From positions 1 to 32,776 of the forward strand of contig MPNQ01000037.1 of assembly GCA_002239105.1 (NCBI GenBank): DNA of 32,776 nt, written 5' to 3'. A model generated the notes under the pieces. That model did no database searches and had not been told where the DNA came from. It worked only from the letters and a program-made list of their open reading frames with translations. Source of the stretch: a marine group bacterium Sva0996 bin134. Lineage in GTDB: Bacteria > Actinomycetota > Acidimicrobiia > Acidimicrobiales > Bin134. The stretch's first letter is position 1; every line of letters begins with the position of its first letter. Shown one piece after another: positions 22,687-31,192 of this stretch. A program made the translations under genes and the position numbers.

Positions 22687-23391
22687 TCACTGGCGCAGGG
22701 TGGTAAGGGTCTCGGCCAGAACCGGGGCCAGGGTGAGGAGGATGAATGCAGGCAGGATGCAGGCCACCAGGGGCAGCAGCAGCCGCAGAGGCAGGCGACG
22801 AGCATGCTCTTCAGCCCGGCGACGGCGCAGCAGACGGCTGTCGGCGGCAAGCTGCTCCAAGGCGGGCTCCAACTCGGTGCCATAGCGGTCGCCGTCGACC
22901 AGCACCCTGACCAGGGGGCGCACCGGCTCGCCGACGGTATCGGGCAGCGGTTCCAGCGCGTCGGCGAGGCGCAGGCCGGTGTGGGTCCGCTGGGCGGCCC
23001 CGGCCAGACCAAGGCCCACTGGACCCAAGAGGCGCTCCCCTACTGCGGCCACCGCCAGGTGGACGTTGAGTCCCGATGAGATGGCCAGCCGAAGCAGATC
23101 AATTGCTTCGGGGAGCTCATCGATCACCTCCGCCTGTAGGCGGCGCTGCTGGAGGGCCCGTCGGCGATGGGGGGCGATCCACATCATCAGCCCCATGCCG
23201 ATGCCCACAACGGGATGCACGGCCAGCGCGATCACGGCGGCCATTGCCACACCTGCGGCTCGAGTGGTCTTCGACGAGTGGGGCTTCGGTGGGGCCGGGG
23301 CGGGGGACCGAACTTGGCGAGGCCGTGTCTGCCATCCCCACAGCAGAACCACGGCTGTCCACAGCAACCCCAAAACGATGGGAAGGGCCAT
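22687..23391 (-). CDS. tadC: Tad secretion platform protein TadC
   Basis: A 234-residue type II secretion F-domain protein. The start ATG at 23391 is one base after the stop of tadB. It has an N-terminal helix (VLGLLWTAVVLLWGW), a further helix pair (ITAL-type, VVGIGMGLMMWIA), and the characteristic cytoplasmic GspF region, with a terminal helix LLLPLVACILPAFILLTLAPVL. With TadB it forms the inner-membrane platform for pilin assembly powered by TadA. Confidence 0.82.
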   Translation of the reverse strand: MALPIVLGLLWTAVVLLWGWQTRPRQVRSPAPAPPKPHSSKTTRAAGVAMAAVIALAVHPVVGIGMGLMMWIAPHRRRALQQRRLQAEVIDELPEAIDLLRLAISSGLNVHLAVAAVGERLLGPVGLGLAGAAQRTHTGLRLADALEPLPDTVGEPVRPLVRVLVDGDRYGTELEPALEQLAADSRLLRRRRAEEHARRLPLRLLLPLVACILPAFILLTLAPVLAETLTTLRQ

Positions 23392-23392
23392 T

Positions 23393-24163
23393 TCAGTCTC
23401 GGGAATTGACGATTCGGCGCATCCACAGCGCGCCAACCGCATCAAGGCCCAGTCCGGCAACGAGAATCGCCAAGCCGAGGCGGGAGGTGAACAGGAAGCT
23501 GGCCGCTTGGTCGCCCACCCCGGCCGACAAGAGCATGAACCCGACGGGCAGCGCCGCGATCATCATTGCCGACACGCGGGCCTGAGAAGTGAGCGAGCGC
23601 ACTTCCAGCTCCAGCGCCGCCCGCTCTCGCAGGGTGGCGGCCACCCCGTCGATGGCCCGGGCGCGGGCCCCGCCCGCGGTGGCGGCAAAGGCCATGGCGG
23701 CCGCAGCCAAGCCTGCACCGCTGCCCGAACGGCGACTGGCCCATCGGTCGAACACATCGGCGCTGCGAAGTCCTCGCCGCAGGTCGGCAGCCAGCGGGGC
23801 CACCTCGTGACCCAGGGGAGGCGGCGTGCTGGAGGCGGCCTCCACCACCGCAGGGCCGAGTTGCAAGCCGGTGCGCAGGCCGCGGGCGATGGCCTCCAGA
23901 AAGCCGGGAAGCTGGGTTTCGAGCCTTCGGTCGCGGCGATGGCGATTGGCCCTGAGGGCCACCAGGGCCCCAGCGACGAAAACGGCCGGGCCCACCAGTG
24001 CGCCGATTGCCCCCGCCTGTAGCACTCCGAACCCGGCGCCCAGCAGGCCAACCGCTCCCATTCCCCGCCAGACCTGCGCCGAGGTCAGATTCAGATCGGC
24101 TTGTGCGGCCATGGCTTGAATCCACCCGACAACCGCGGTGATCACTGCTTTGTCCTGGGTCAT
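23393..24163 (-). CDS. tadB: Tad secretion platform protein TadB
   Basis: A 256-residue GspF/TadB-type protein with N-terminal membrane helices ([33 protein letters not shown]), a soluble T2SSF domain ([24 protein letters not shown], residues ~75-100, is the family's opening motif), and two C-terminal helices ([36 protein letters not shown]). Start ATG overlaps the TGA of tadA. Confidence 0.85.
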   Translation of the reverse strand: MTQDKAVITAVVGWIQAMAAQADLNLTSAQVWRGMGAVGLLGAGFGVLQAGAIGALVGPAVFVAGALVALRANRHRRDRRLETQLPGFLEAIARGLRTGLQLGPAVVEAASSTPPPLGHEVAPLAADLRRGLRSADVFDRWASRRSGSGAGLAAAAMAFAATAGGARARAIDGVAATLRERAALELEVRSLTSQARVSAMMIAALPVGFMLLSAGVGDQAASFLFTSRLGLAILVAGLGLDAVGALWMRRIVNSRD

Positions 24164-25185
24164 TGTCCAAGCCAGCGGGGATCGGGTTCTGCGGCACTGG
24201 GGATCCGGGGCTTGATCGCAGGCAGGCTGTGCAACCGGTGCTCATCGGCGATCGGGCACAGCCGGGGTCGGTCGCCGTCGTCCCGGTCATCAGAGCGGTC
24301 GACTACCGCCAGCGAGGTTATGCGCCGCTGGCCATGGGGGCGGCGGGCAACATGGACAACCATGTCCACCGCCGCGGTGATCTGTTCTCGCACCGCCGCC
24401 AGGGGCACGGCACCGCCATCGAGGAGCACCATGGTCTCCAAGCGGCTGATGGCGTCGGCCGGGCTGTTGGCATGGCAGGTGGAGAGCGAACCCTCATGGC
24501 CGGTGTTCATGGCCTGGAGCATGTCGAGGGTCTCTGCCCCCCGGACTTCGCCGACGATGATGCGGTCGGGTCTCATCCGCAGGGCGTTGCGCACCAACTG
24601 GCGGATGGTCACCGGGGCCACCCCGTCGCTGTCAGCGGGCCGGGCCTCGAGGCGCACCACGTGATCGCTGGCCAGGGCCAACTCAGCGGCGTCTTCCACC
24701 GTCACCACCCGCTCCCCGGGGGCGATGGATGCGGCCAGCGCATTCAGCAAGGTGGTCTTGCCCGCCCCAGTGCCGCCTGAGACCACCAGATTGCATCGGG
24801 CGCCAACCGCCCAACGCAGGGCAGCGACCACCCCGCCAGGGGCAAATTCGTCCAGGGGGACGGGGCGAACGGAGAATCGGCGGATGGTCACATAGGGACC
24901 GTCCACCGCCACCGGAGGCACTACTGCGTTGAGGCGGGAGCCGTCGGCCAGCCGGGCATCCACCATCGGGGAGCTGCGGTCGATGCGTCGGCCCAGCGGG
25001 GCCACCGTCTGCTCGATGAGCAGCTCGATGGTCTCGATATCCAGAATCGTGGTGGTGGCCTCCAAGCGGCCGAGGCGCTCAACCCACACTGGCCCAGGGC
25101 CGTTGACCATGATCTCCGACACCAGCGGATCGTGCAGAAACGGCTCGATGGCCTCGCGCCCTCCCCCACTGCGACTCCAGGCCAC
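24160..25185 (-). CDS. tadA: Tad/CpaF-type pilus assembly ATPase
   Basis: A 341-residue secretion ATPase. Walker A is GGTGAGKTT at 137-145; the region [13 protein letters not shown] (207-219) with ATP-binding glutamates and the later [13 protein letters not shown] is diagnostic of CpaF/TadA. It is shorter at the N-terminus than most CpaF proteins. GTG 25185 was chosen; it lies 12 bases after the tadZ stop with GAGG behind. The ATPase sits under the TadB/TadC platform and drives pilin polymerisation. Confidence 0.92.
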   Translation of the reverse strand: MAWSRSGGGREAIEPFLHDPLVSEIMVNGPGPVWVERLGRLEATTTILDIETIELLIEQTVAPLGRRIDRSSPMVDARLADGSRLNAVVPPVAVDGPYVTIRRFSVRPVPLDEFAPGGVVAALRWAVGARCNLVVSGGTGAGKTTLLNALAASIAPGERVVTVEDAAELALASDHVVRLEARPADSDGVAPVTIRQLVRNALRMRPDRIIVGEVRGAETLDMLQAMNTGHEGSLSTCHANSPADAISRLETMVLLDGGAVPLAAVREQITAAVDMVVHVARRPHGQRRITSLAVVDRSDDRDDGDRPRLCPIADEHRLHSLPAIKPRIPSAAEPDPRWLGQ

Positions 25186-25197
25186 AGCTCGACTGCC

Positions 25198-25878
25198 TCA
25201 GACTTCCTCGGACAGCCGACCGAGGGCTCTGATCGCCCCCTTGGGCACACGCGTCCTCAACATCCCGGCGTCCACCGCTCGGGCGATGTCGGGATCGACA
25301 GCGACGGTTGCGATGACCGGCGCGCCAATGGCCCGCTCGCAGTCGGACCGCGTCAGGGCTCGGCCAGCCTCGGCCACCAGCACCACGCCGCTGGGCCGGA
25401 CTGGAAGCGACACGGTGCGGCGCAAGGCCAAATAGCATGCCCGGGTGACCAATACCGATCGGTCGGCTTCGGCGGCCAGCCGCCAGCGCAGCTCGTCGTG
25501 GCCCGAATCGCCGTCGGAGGGTTCGGCGGGAGTACGCAGCACCCCCGCGTCCACCACCACCGTGGCGTCGGTGGTCAGCCAATCCACAAGCTCGTCGGCT
25601 CGTCGCGGGCTCAGCAGACCCTGTCCCCGGGGAAGCAGCGACAGGTTGGGGGTGAGCTCTTCAAGCACCCGTTCGAGCGAGCAGGGGGCAAGATCGCTGC
25701 GGAGCCACTCGCCCAATCCCGAAGTCGGCTCGGTGCTTCCGAACACCGCGGGCAGATCGCCGCAGAGATCGATCAGCAGAACAGGCCGTTCCCGGTCTTG
25801 GGCAGCATGTAGGCTGACGAGGGCCGTAACCACAGTTGTGCCAGAACCCCCCTTGGTTGACCAACAGGTCACCAACAT
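25198..25878 (-). CDS. TadZ/CpaE-like ParA-family ATPase
   Basis: A 226-residue MinD/ParA-like protein, start ATG 25878 with GGAGG at six to ten bases. The deviant Walker A is STKGGSGTTVV: the first Lys is present but the usual second Lys of GGxGK(T) is Thr. LLIDLCGDLPAVFG carries the Walker B Asp. TadZ/CpaE proteins place the Tad machine at a cell site and often have atypical P-loops. It lies first in the Tad operon. It could also be an unlinked cargo-positioning protein, but order argues for TadZ. Confidence 0.8.
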   Translation of the reverse strand: MLVTCWSTKGGSGTTVVTALVSLHAAQDRERPVLLIDLCGDLPAVFGSTEPTSGLGEWLRSDLAPCSLERVLEELTPNLSLLPRGQGLLSPRRADELVDWLTTDATVVVDAGVLRTPAEPSDGDSGHDELRWRLAAEADRSVLVTRACYLALRRTVSLPVRPSGVVLVAEAGRALTRSDCERAIGAPVIATVAVDPDIARAVDAGMLRTRVPKGAIRALGRLSEEV

Positions 25879-25933
25879 GAAAACCTCCGCGACTTGATCG
25901 CTTCGGCAAGGAGAGGGGAACTCAGAACAATCT

Positions 25934-27067
25934 ATGTTGAAAATGACTGATAATCAACAGAGATTTATGTCTGGGGCCGACATAGGCCGCCTATTGCGCC
26001 CGTTCGCCGGGCTTGTGGTGCCCATTGGAGCGGTGATCGCCGCGCTCGCAGTGGGCGCGATCTTGCTGGGGATATTCGGAGCCAACCCGTTGACCGGCTA
26101 CAGGGAACTGTTCACGGGAGCGTTCGGAGGCCCTGATGAGTTGGCCGCCACCGCCCTGAAGTCCACCCCGCTCATGCTGGTGGGCGTCGGCATCTGCATC
26201 GCATTTCGGGCCGGTGTCATCAACATCGGTGGCGAGGGACAGATCATCATGGGAGCCATTTTGGCCACGCTGGTGGCGCTGGCCATTCCCGATATTCCCC
26301 GCCCGCTCCTAGTTCCGCTGGTCATGATCGCCGGAGGGGTCGGCGGGGGAATCTGGGGAGCCATCCCCGGCGCGCTCAAGGCCTATAGCGGAGTCAATGA
26401 GATTCTCAGCACCATCATGATGAACATCATCGCCGGGTTCTTCTTGAGCTTCTTGCTCGAAGACTGGCTCATCGAGCCTGGTGCCATCAGGATCCAGCAG
26501 ACCAAGCGATTGAGCCACAATGCCGACCTGCCCCTCTTGCCGGGGGGAACGCGTCTGCATTTGGGCATCGTGGTGGCTTTGATCGTGGCCATTCTCGGGT
26601 ACCTGCTGCTGTTCCGCAGCAGCCTGGGCATGCGCTTGCGGGCAGTGGGCCACAACCCCCACGCCTCCCGCTCGGCAGGCATGAAGGTGGAGCTCAGCAT
26701 CACCCAGGCACTGGCCTTTAGCGGCGCTTGCGCTGGCATCGCCGGCGCGGTGCTGGTGTTCGGCAGCGAATCGCACCGACTGATCGGCGAGGGGGGCCCC
26801 TTGGCGTTTACCCAGAGCGCAGGGTTCAACGGCATCGTGACCGCGTTGTTCGGTGGGCTGCATCCGCTGTTCACCGTGCTTTCGTCGTATCTGTTCGGCG
26901 GAATGCTGGCCGGGGGTATTTCCCTGCAACGGGCGGTACAGGTCCCGCAGGCTCTGGTGATCGCCCTCAACGGCGTGGTGGTGGTGTTCGTGGTGGGCAG
27001 CCTGAAGCTGCGCAGCCGAATACAGCGCTGGGCTGAAGGCGACATCCAAATGGAGGATCGGGCATGA
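25934..27067 (+). CDS. ABC transporter permease, nucleoside/BMP type (first subunit)
   Basis: A ~370-residue permease of the branched-chain/sugar family (PF02653), similar in layout to NupP/YufP subunits. About 8-10 hydrophobic helices; the conserved loop LRAVGHNPHASRSAGM and the block AGVINIGGEGQIIMGA are typical. Three nearby ATGs (25934, 25943, 25967) are possible; GGAGAGGGGA at ~25910-25919 is distant from all, so the exact start is uncertain. It overlaps the next permease in an ATGA. Starts 55 bases from the divergent tadZ. Neither ATP-binding nor solute-binding subunit is encoded here. Confidence 0.85.
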   Translation: MLKMTDNQQRFMSGADIGRLLRPFAGLVVPIGAVIAALAVGAILLGIFGANPLTGYRELFTGAFGGPDELAATALKSTPLMLVGVGICIAFRAGVINIGGEGQIIMGAILATLVALAIPDIPRPLLVPLVMIAGGVGGGIWGAIPGALKAYSGVNEILSTIMMNIIAGFFLSFLLEDWLIEPGAIRIQQTKRLSHNADLPLLPGGTRLHLGIVVALIVAILGYLLLFRSSLGMRLRAVGHNPHASRSAGMKVELSITQALAFSGACAGIAGAVLVFGSESHRLIGEGGPLAFTQSAGFNGIVTALFGGLHPLFTVLSSYLFGGMLAGGISLQRAVQVPQALVIALNGVVVVFVVGSLKLRSRIQRWAEGDIQMEDRA

Positions 27068-27999
27068 ACGATTTCTTCACGGTCTCCATCATCATCGCCA
27101 CCTTGGCGTCGGGCATCCGGTTGGCCGTGCCCTTCCTGTTGGCTGCTCTGGGAGAAGCAGTGGGCCAGCGGGCCGGGGTGCTGAATCTGGGTGTGGAAGG
27201 CGTCATGCTTATTGGCGCATTCGCCGCCTACTACACCGCCCTGGAGTCGGGCAGCGCCGCCTTCGGCCTGTTGGTGGGCCTGGCAGTGGGGGCGATCATG
27301 GGATTGATCTATGCCTTTATCACCGTGGTCATGCACGCCGAACAGGGCATCAGTGGAATCGGCATCTACCTCTTCGGCTTGGGATTCACCGACCTGCTGT
27401 TCCAAAAACTGGTGGGCACCCCGAAGCCCATAAGCGGACTGCAAGCAAGGCCCTTCGAATGGCTGGCCGACGACACCGGCCGGGTAGGCGAGTTGCTGCT
27501 GAACCATACCGTGCTTACCTATGTGGCCTTTTTGCTGGTGCCGGTGGTGTATTTCCTGATTACCAAGACCACATTCGGCCTCAACGTGCGGGCTGTGGGA
27601 GAGAACCCCCAAGCGGCCGACACGCTGGGAGTGAACGTCAACCGCATCCGCACCGCCGCCATCATCATCGGCAACACCATGGCCGGGCTGGCTGGGGCAA
27701 CTTTGGCCTTGGAGATCGGGATCTTCCAGCAGAATCTCACCGCTGGTCGCGGATTCATCGCCATCGCCCTGGTGTACTTCGGCGCATGGCGTCCGGTGGG
27801 GGTCATGACCGGCTCCTTGCTGTTCGGCATCGTGTCCTCCACCGTGCTGCAACTCCAGGTCCAAGACGTCTTCTCTGGATCGGTGGTACCCATCGCCAAC
27901 ATGGCCCCCGCGGTGCTGACGGTGATCGTGCTGGTGGTGGTGAGCCGACGCATTGGTCAACCGGCCGCTCTCACCCGACCGTTCACCCGAGACAGCTGA
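27064..27999 (+). CDS. ABC transporter permease, nucleoside/BMP type (second subunit)
   Basis: A 311-residue partner permease (NupQ/YufQ-like). RLAVPFLLAALGEAVGQRAGVLNLGVEGVML is the signature opening, and VRAVGENPQAADTLGVNVN is the EAA-like loop contacting the ATPase. Heterodimer with the preceding gene is expected. Uptake of nucleosides or similar is inferred from family. The ATGA overlap means coupled translation. Confidence 0.88.
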   Translation: MNDFFTVSIIIATLASGIRLAVPFLLAALGEAVGQRAGVLNLGVEGVMLIGAFAAYYTALESGSAAFGLLVGLAVGAIMGLIYAFITVVMHAEQGISGIGIYLFGLGFTDLLFQKLVGTPKPISGLQARPFEWLADDTGRVGELLLNHTVLTYVAFLLVPVVYFLITKTTFGLNVRAVGENPQAADTLGVNVNRIRTAAIIIGNTMAGLAGATLALEIGIFQQNLTAGRGFIAIALVYFGAWRPVGVMTGSLLFGIVSSTVLQLQVQDVFSGSVVPIANMAPAVLTVIVLVVVSRRIGQPAALTRPFTRDS

Positions 28000-28013
28000 C
28001 CTAGCAGCACGCG

Positions 28014-28019
28014 TACGGT
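28014..28019 (+). promoter_or_regulatory. Probable -10 of the DHA2-type MFS gene, leaderless
   Basis: TACGGT is exactly six bases before the GTG at 28026 and no ribosome site lies between. The same hexamer and spacing recurs before the amidohydrolase gene. Confidence 0.45.
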
Positions 28020-28025
28020 TGAGAC

Positions 28026-29396
28026 GTGCTGGCGCGTCATTGGGCGGTCTTTTGGGTGTGCATGGGGGCGGTGTTCCTGGTCACCATGGACGCCACCCTG
28101 CAACCGCTGGCTCTCGGCGGCATCGAGGAGGGCTTTGGCACTAGCCGTACCGCAACCGCCTGGGTGCTCAGTGCCTACTCCATTTCGCTGGCCACATTCG
28201 TGGTGGCGGCCGGCCGCCTCGCCGACCGTTCAGGCCGCAAACAGGCCTTCCTTTTCGGTTTGGCCCTGTTCGTCGTTGGCGCGGTGGGCGGGTGGCTGGC
28301 GCCGGAACTCTGGGTTCTGGTGCTGTGCCGGGCCGTGCAGGGGGCTGGCTCGGCCTTCGTGATGCCGGCGTCCATCGGCCTGATCCTGGCGGTGTGGCCA
28401 GAAGACGATCAGACCAGGGCCATAACCAATTGGACGGCCGTCGGCGGCATTGCCGGGGCCTTGGCTCCGTTGGTGGGCGGGGGGCTGATCGATATCTGGG
28501 GCTGGCGGGCCGCCTACGTGTTGAGCGTGATCATTGGAGCGCCATCGTTTCTGGCCGCTCGGACTTTGTTGACCGACACCGAACGCAAAGTTACGTCGCG
28601 ATTTCCCGATCTTGTCGGTGCATTCATGGTTGCGGGCAGCCTCGGCCTTTTGACCTTGAGCCTGGTGCAAGGTCGGACGTGGGGATGGAGCGACCCCCGC
28701 ATCGTCGTGGCGTTCGCCCTGGCCATTGTGCTGATCCCGCTTATCCGGCAGCGGATCATGGGCCACCCTGCGCCCATCGTCGAACCCCGCCTGCTGAAGT
28801 TGCGTACCTATCGCCGGGCACTGTTCATCGCCACCGCCATTCCCGGCTTCCTGTTCCCCTACTTCGTGATGATGATCCAGTATCTCGAACAGGTATGGGA
28901 CTACCGACCCCTCAAAGCAGGGCTTGCCCTGTTGCCCTTTCCCGCGGCCGCCACCCTGGCCAGCGTGGTCGCCGGGCACCTGAGCCGTCGATTCGACGAG
29001 CGCACAATCACCATTGCGGCCATGACCATGACCACCATTGCGGTGGTGTGGCTGCGTCTGGTTCCCGGTACTGACCCCGCCTATTGGCAGGAGTACTTCT
29101 TGCCGATCATCTTGGGCGGTATCGGCGGATGGGGGATGGGGTTGCCCATGATCAACGCCATCGGGGCCCGAGACCTGGACAACGAGACCTACAGCCTGGG
29201 CATGGGGGTGTTGTCCACCGCCCGCCAAGTAGGCGCGCTAACCGGGCTCGCCATTGTCTTCGGCCTACTGGGCAACGTGACCGACGCCGAATTGGTCAAC
29301 CGGTTCAACCAGGTCTGGACCGTGCTGATCGTGCTGTCAGCGCTAGGCGTAGCCGTCGCCCTAACCCTGCCCCGCCGCTCTAATATGCGGCGCTAG
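28026..29396 (+). CDS. MFS transporter, DHA2 (EmrB/QacA) type
   Basis: A 456-residue membrane protein. After the first helix, VTMDATLQPLALGGIEEGFG is the drug-exporter motif; GRLADRSGRKQAFLFG is motif A; LCRAVQGAGSAFVMPASIGLI is motif B; GGIAGALAPLVGGGLIDIWGWRAAY is motif C of drug:H+ antiporters. Shorter than typical 14-helix DHA2 pumps. The GTG start at 28026 lies just 26 bases after the permease stop, but its own -10 argues for separate transcription. Substrate unknown. Confidence 0.85.
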   Translation: MLARHWAVFWVCMGAVFLVTMDATLQPLALGGIEEGFGTSRTATAWVLSAYSISLATFVVAAGRLADRSGRKQAFLFGLALFVVGAVGGWLAPELWVLVLCRAVQGAGSAFVMPASIGLILAVWPEDDQTRAITNWTAVGGIAGALAPLVGGGLIDIWGWRAAYVLSVIIGAPSFLAARTLLTDTERKVTSRFPDLVGAFMVAGSLGLLTLSLVQGRTWGWSDPRIVVAFALAIVLIPLIRQRIMGHPAPIVEPRLLKLRTYRRALFIATAIPGFLFPYFVMMIQYLEQVWDYRPLKAGLALLPFPAAATLASVVAGHLSRRFDERTITIAAMTMTTIAVVWLRLVPGTDPAYWQEYFLPIILGGIGGWGMGLPMINAIGARDLDNETYSLGMGVLSTARQVGALTGLAIVFGLLGNVTDAELVNRFNQVWTVLIVLSALGVAVALTLPRRSNMRR

Positions 29397-29412
29397 TTGG
29401 GCTTCCAACTTC

Positions 29413-29436
29413 TTGACTCTATGAGTCTGACAGACT
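29413..29436. promoter_or_regulatory. Nested inverted repeats upstream of the DUF4389 gene
   Basis: GACTC-TAT-GAGTC (29415-29427) and AGTCTG-A-CAGACT (29424-29436) overlap and both are perfect. TTGACT at 29413 resembles a -35. A regulator-binding site or small hairpin before the gene is plausible; no good -10 is seen. Confidence 0.35.
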
Positions 29437-29460
29437 GGGAACACCTGAGAGGAGGCGGTT

Positions 29461-30045
29461 ATGGATTATCCCGCCACATTTGAGTTCAACGCACCGGAGA
29501 AGGTGGCTCGCTGGAGGGTCATCGGGAACATCATCTTGTCGATTCCCCACTTCATCGTGCTCTACGCACTGGGACTCTTCTCGCTGGTTGTCGACGTCTT
29601 TTCATGGTTTGCCATCGTGTTCACGGGGAAGCTGCCGCCCGGATTGGCTGGTGTCAATTGCATGATGCTCCGCTACAGCGCCAGGGTGGCCACATATCAG
29701 AACTTCATGCGTGGGTCTTATCCGCCGTTTGACTTTGACACCTCTGCACAAGACAACGGCAAAGACCCGGAAGTGATAGTGAACTTCGCGCCCGAGTACG
29801 AAGGGCGCAGCCGCTTGAGCGTGTTCTTTCGCTTTATCCTGCTCATTCCGATCGCAATTGTGGGAATAATCTGGGGCATTCTGGATTGGCTTGTTTCCAT
29901 CGTCGGCTTCTTTGCGGTGCTGATCCTCGGGCGTTGGCCTAAAGGGCTGCTCAATTTCATGGTCGGCGTAAACCGCTTCAATATCCGGACAAGTGCCTAC
30001 TGGGCCCTGCTCACCGACAAATATCCTCCGCTGGGTCTGAGCTGA
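29461..30045 (+). CDS. DUF4389-domain membrane protein
   Basis: A 194-residue protein with two similar halves, each with a hydrophobic hairpin: NIILSIPHFIVLYALGLFSLVV (about 23-44) and FFRFILLIPIAIVGIIWGIL (about 122-141), followed by short basic/aromatic segments (LMLR..., WPKGLLNFMVGVNRF). This repeat and the R(A/V)..YQ..M.G.YPPF.F motif are typical of DUF4389. Start ATG 29461 with GAGAGGAGG at 5-13 bases. Function is not known; possibly stabilises or senses the membrane. Confidence 0.85.
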   Translation: MDYPATFEFNAPEKVARWRVIGNIILSIPHFIVLYALGLFSLVVDVFSWFAIVFTGKLPPGLAGVNCMMLRYSARVATYQNFMRGSYPPFDFDTSAQDNGKDPEVIVNFAPEYEGRSRLSVFFRFILLIPIAIVGIIWGILDWLVSIVGFFAVLILGRWPKGLLNFMVGVNRFNIRTSAYWALLTDKYPPLGLS

Positions 30046-30073
30046 TCCTTTAGAACGCCCCTCGCGGGGCGGG

Positions 30074-30079
30074 TACGGT
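30074..30079 (+). promoter_or_regulatory. Probable -10 of the amidohydrolase operon, leaderless
   Basis: TACGGT is six bases before the GTG at 30086. A CGCCCC-TCGC-GGGGCG hairpin (30056-30071) lies just upstream of it. Confidence 0.45.
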
Positions 30080-30085
30080 GTCGGC

Positions 30086-31192
30086 GTGATGCAGTACCAA
30101 CTGGTGTCGGCGGACTCTCATGTGAACGAGCCGCCTGATCTGTGGGCCGATCGGGTGCCTGCCCGATACAAGGAGCGGGCCCCTCGCATGGAGAGCTTCG
30201 ATCAGGGTGATGCCTGGGTGCTCGAAGGGGCCCACGATCCCATCAACTTCGGCGGCAACTGCTCCGCGGGCCTTCCGGCTGAGCAGCGGTCGGGCTGGAT
30301 TCGGTGGAACGAGGTACGGGCTGGCGGCTACGAGCCAGCCGCCCGACTCGGTGAGCAAGACCAAGACGGCGTGGATCTCGAAGTCCTGTATCCCACTCCC
30401 CGGATAGGCAACCAGCTGGTTTGGCACCGTGACGACGTCGATTTCCATATCGCCTGCATTAGGGCCTACAACGACTGGCTGGCCGAGTTCTGCACCCACA
30501 ACCCCGAAAGGTTGTGGGGCGTGGCCATCCTTCCCAATGTCGGGTCGTCACCCGCAGTGGACGAGTTGCGACGGGTTGCCGCTTTGCCGGGCATCAGGGG
30601 AGTGATGCTCGGTCGTTGGCCGAGCGGCGATGAAGTACTGACCGGCGAAGACGACCCGGTGTTCGCCGCTGCGGCCGAAGCCGGGCTGCCCCTCTCCATC
30701 CACGTGGGCTTCGCCACCCATGCCCAGGGCGACGTGGCCAAGATGAAGCTCACCGGCTCCATGCGGTTCTTCGATATGCCGGTGAGGATTACCCAGCTCA
30801 TCAAGGGTGGCGTGTTCGACCGCTTTCCCGATCTTCAATTCCTGGCCGTGGAAACCGACAGCTCCTGGTTCCCCTATCTGAGAGAACAGATGGACGACCG
30901 CTTCCGCCGGGCCAACCCGGCGACCCGAGCGCCCATTCAGCGGTCACCCGGCGAGTACTTCGAGACAAACATCGCCTCCACGTTCATCACCGACCACTAC
31001 GGCATCATCAACCGCCACCACATTGGCGTGTCCCAGATGATGTGGTCGAGCGATTTCCCCCACGGCGGGTCGGACTGGCCGGATTCCCGCCAAACCATCA
31101 GCAGCCACTTCGACGGCGTGCCCGACGACGAGCGGCACGCCATTCTGGCTGGCAACGCCCTTCGCATCTACGGCCCCGGAGCAGCATCATGA
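30086..31192 (+). CDS. Amidohydrolase family protein (Amidohydro_2)
   Basis: A 368-residue metal-dependent hydrolase or decarboxylase of the PF04909 type. SADSHVNEP (8-16) holds the first metal ligands, LPLSIHVGFATH holds a later histidine ligand, and the C-terminal MWSSDFPHGGSDWP supplies the conserved Asp and the family's final motif. GTG 30086 (immediately followed by ATG 30089) was chosen because of the TACGGT promoter. It overlaps the CoA-transferase gene in an ATGA. In many actinobacteria such proteins sit with CoA-transferases and SDRs in degradation pathways for aromatic or steroid-like compounds; the substrate is not evident. Confidence 0.85.
   Translation: MMQYQLVSADSHVNEPPDLWADRVPARYKERAPRMESFDQGDAWVLEGAHDPINFGGNCSAGLPAEQRSGWIRWNEVRAGGYEPAARLGEQDQDGVDLEVLYPTPRIGNQLVWHRDDVDFHIACIRAYNDWLAEFCTHNPERLWGVAILPNVGSSPAVDELRRVAALPGIRGVMLGRWPSGDEVLTGEDDPVFAAAAEAGLPLSIHVGFATHAQGDVAKMKLTGSMRFFDMPVRITQLIKGGVFDRFPDLQFLAVETDSSWFPYLREQMDDRFRRANPATRAPIQRSPGEYFETNIASTFITDHYGIINRHHIGVSQMMWSSDFPHGGSDWPDSRQTISSHFDGVPDDERHAILAGNALRIYGPGAAS

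Noticed and set aside
26383..27960. 525-codon minus-strand frame opposite the permeases
   Set aside because: Shadow of two membrane proteins; His/Gln-rich translation.
30056..30071. CGCCCC-TCGC-GGGGCG as a terminator
   Set aside because: Short stem with no T-run on either strand; it overlaps the promoter area of the amidohydrolase gene.
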